A DNA stretch of 6,062 nt, from assembly GCA_002771075.1 (NCBI GenBank), contig PCXM01000042.1, positions 1 through 6,062 of the forward strand, read 5' to 3'. Of this stretch, positions 5,104 to 6,062 are shown one piece after another (the first letter of the stretch is position 1; every line of letters begins with the position of its first letter). The DNA is from Candidatus Zambryskibacteria bacterium CG10_big_fil_rev_8_21_14_0_10_34_34 (lineage in GTDB: Bacteria > Patescibacteriota > Minisyncoccia > Phycocordibacterales > WO2-35-19). Below the pieces are notes generated by a model that had not been told where the DNA came from, made no database searches, and was given only the letters and a program-made list of their open reading frames with translations. The position numbers were made by a program, and so were the translations under genes.

Positions 5104-6060
5104 ATGAAGAAGAAATATAAACATTTGTCGTTTGAAGAAAGATTTACAATTGAGGTGATGTATCGAAAAGAAACAGAGATTCGTTCCATTGCCGAGTTTT
5201 TAGGACGGAGTCCAAATACTGTGAGTCGAGAAATACAAAAACACAGCATAAATGGAGAATATAATGCAGCTAAGGCTAAACAAAAATCACAAGCAAAAAG
5301 ATGGAGAGCTAAAGAGCAATGCCTCAAAGTAGCTATGAGTAGTTTCCTTTGTGTATTTGTTGAGGAAAGATTGGGAAAACCATACAGATGGTCTCCAAAA
5401 CAGATCAGTGGATATTTGAAAAGAGAGTTAAACATCATTTGCTCTCCCAAAGCTATATACAAGTTTGCTGAAAACAGATGTTTGGAACACCTGCTCTTTT
5501 GGGGTTGGAACAAACATAAATCATGCAGAAAACGAGGACACTGGAAAACACCTAAAGATGGCAGGAAATATATAGACCAAAGGCCAGAAACAAAAGAAGC
5601 TGGTCATCTTGAGATGGACTTCATTGTATCTAAAGAGAGTCCTTGGGTTTTGCTTGTTGTGGTTGACCGCTTCGCTAAAAAGACTTGGATTAGAAAACTA
5701 CCAAACAGAAAACGCGACACCATTCGTGCCGCGCTTTCCTCTATGTTCCATGGTGTCGCTCTTCAAAGTATCACCACAGACAATGACCTGGCTTTCACAT
5801 GTTGGAGAGAACTGGAAGTTCTCCTCAACACTTCCATATATTTTACACATCCGTATCACTCTTGGGAAAAAGGTTTGGTGGAGAACACTAACAGATGGAT
5901 TAGATGTTTTGTACCAAAAAGAAGAAATATTGAGTCAGTGACTGAAGAAGAATTGAATGAAATTCATGCCTTCTTGAATGACCGACCGAGAGAGTGTATT
6001 GGATTTAAGAGTCCGACGAGTTATTATTATGAATTAACATCTGTCCTACTTGAGGGGTAG
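5104..6060 (+). CDS. IS30-family DDE transposase
   Basis: The 318-residue transposase appears intact. The N-terminal helix-turn-helix (about residues 8-47, HLSFEERFTIEVMYRK then IAEFLGRSPNTVSREI) is the IS30-type element that recognises the ends and begins with the family's typical L-x-x-x-E-R block. A basic linker (58-75) follows. The RNase H-like catalytic core carries D172 (in GHLEMDF), D226 (in ITTDND) and E260 (in KGLVENTNRW), with 33 residues between the second Asp and the Glu, as in the DD(33)E signature of IS30. The end, DRPRECIGFKSP (293-304), resembles the family block NxRPRKxLGxxTP. The start ATG 5104 has no visible Shine-Dalgarno sequence. The last codons and TAG stop (6058-6060) lie within or against the right inverted repeat, so the C-terminus TSVLLEG is encoded by IS-end DNA. 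No frameshift or internal stop is seen. Confidence 0.95.
   Translation: MKKKYKHLSFEERFTIEVMYRKETEIRSIAEFLGRSPNTVSREIQKHSINGEYNAAKAKQKSQAKRWRAKEQCLKVAMSSFLCVFVEERLGKPYRWSPKQISGYLKRELNIICSPKAIYKFAENRCLEHLLFWGWNKHKSCRKRGHWKTPKDGRKYIDQRPETKEAGHLEMDFIVSKESPWVLLVVVDRFAKKTWIRKLPNRKRDTIRAALSSMFHGVALQSITTDNDLAFTCWRELEVLLNTSIYFTHPYHSWEKGLVENTNRWIRCFVPKRRNIESVTEEELNEIHAFLNDRPRECIGFKSPTSYYYELTSVLLEG
6041..6058 (-). repeat. IS30 right terminal inverted repeat, overlapping the transposase 3' end
   Basis: CTGTCCTACTT (6041-6051) mirrors the left-end core exactly, and the next seven bases match at four positions. The repeat overlaps the last codons of the transposase gene. The window ends four bases later, so the outer boundary is not fixed. 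Confidence 0.78.
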
Positions 6061-6062
6061 CG

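Larger units (their letters stand above)
5047..6058 (+). mobile_element. IS30-family insertion sequence, apparently complete
   Basis: Imperfect terminal inverted repeats (5047-5064 and 6041-6058, 15 of 18 matched, with an 11-base perfect core) flank one intact transposase gene, giving an element of about 1.0 kb, usual for IS30. The boundaries are the limits of the visible repeat match; the true ends may lie a few bases further out, with the right one at or beyond the window edge. The target duplication therefore cannot be tested. It is inserted downstream of the dcw block and its terminator, in the same orientation, and disrupts no recognisable gene in the window. Confidence 0.85.

Noticed and set aside
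5004..5513. Open frame of 169 codons on the minus strand over the IS left end
   Set aside because: It lies antisense to the clear IS30 transposase, crosses the inverted repeat and the tandem repeat, and its translation shows no recognisable family features.
5609..5941. Second + strand frame inside the transposase (110 codons)
   Set aside because: It overlaps the catalytic D172-E260 region in another frame. IS30 elements normally have one ORF, and there is no sign of a programmed frameshift.
1..6062. Alternative genetic code (TGA read as glycine, as in some CPR groups)
   Set aside because: Every gene reads full length under the standard code without internal TGA, and normal GGN glycine codons are used. 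The lack of TGA stops is explained by a preference for TAA in AT-rich DNA.

Overview
The window looks like a piece of a small, AT-rich bacterial chromosome. The divergent LysRS, RsmH and class B PBP sequences, the short AT-rich spacers, the near absence of Shine-Dalgarno sequences and the strong use of TAA stops suggest a Candidate Phyla Radiation (Patescibacteria / Parcubacteria-like) lineage. That placement is an inference from sequence style, since no marker such as 16S rRNA is present. All genes are on the + strand, and the standard genetic code reads every gene through.

Layout. (1) 1-393: 3' end of a class II lysyl-tRNA synthetase (lysS). (2) 394-475: short spacer with a perfect 8-bp hairpin ending 13 nt before the next start codon. 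(3) 476-1132: membrane-anchored cyclophilin-type peptidyl-prolyl isomerase, closed by an intrinsic terminator at 1152-1187. (4) 1188-1288: dense control region for the division and cell wall (dcw) cluster, with two tandem DnaA-box-like 9-mers, a TATAAT -10 element and a GTGG array with 10-bp spacing that matches the known MraZ operator design. (5) 1289-4721: compact dcw block mraZ - rsmH - ftsL-like - ftsI, with gaps of 0, 16 and 9 nt. (6) 4722-5000: a spacer with a plausible promoter, a 41-residue acidic low-complexity ORF and a perfect 15-bp-stem terminator. (7) 5007-5030: a 12-bp tandem duplication. (8) about 5047 to the window end: an IS30-family insertion sequence with an intact DDE transposase and imperfect terminal inverted repeats.

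How it works together. MraZ is the expected autoregulator of the block. RsmH methylates 16S rRNA. The FtsL-like protein and FtsI are septal divisome parts, a membrane coiled-coil scaffold and the septal peptidoglycan transpeptidase. The block stops after ftsI: no mraY, murD/E/F, ftsW or murG follows before the acidic ORF and the IS.

I found no CRISPR array, tRNA, rRNA, defence system or clearly new multi-gene system. The parts most worth a second look are the DnaA-box / MraZ-operator control region, the hairpin before the cyclophilin gene, and the acidic mini-ORF that appears to be its own transcription unit.
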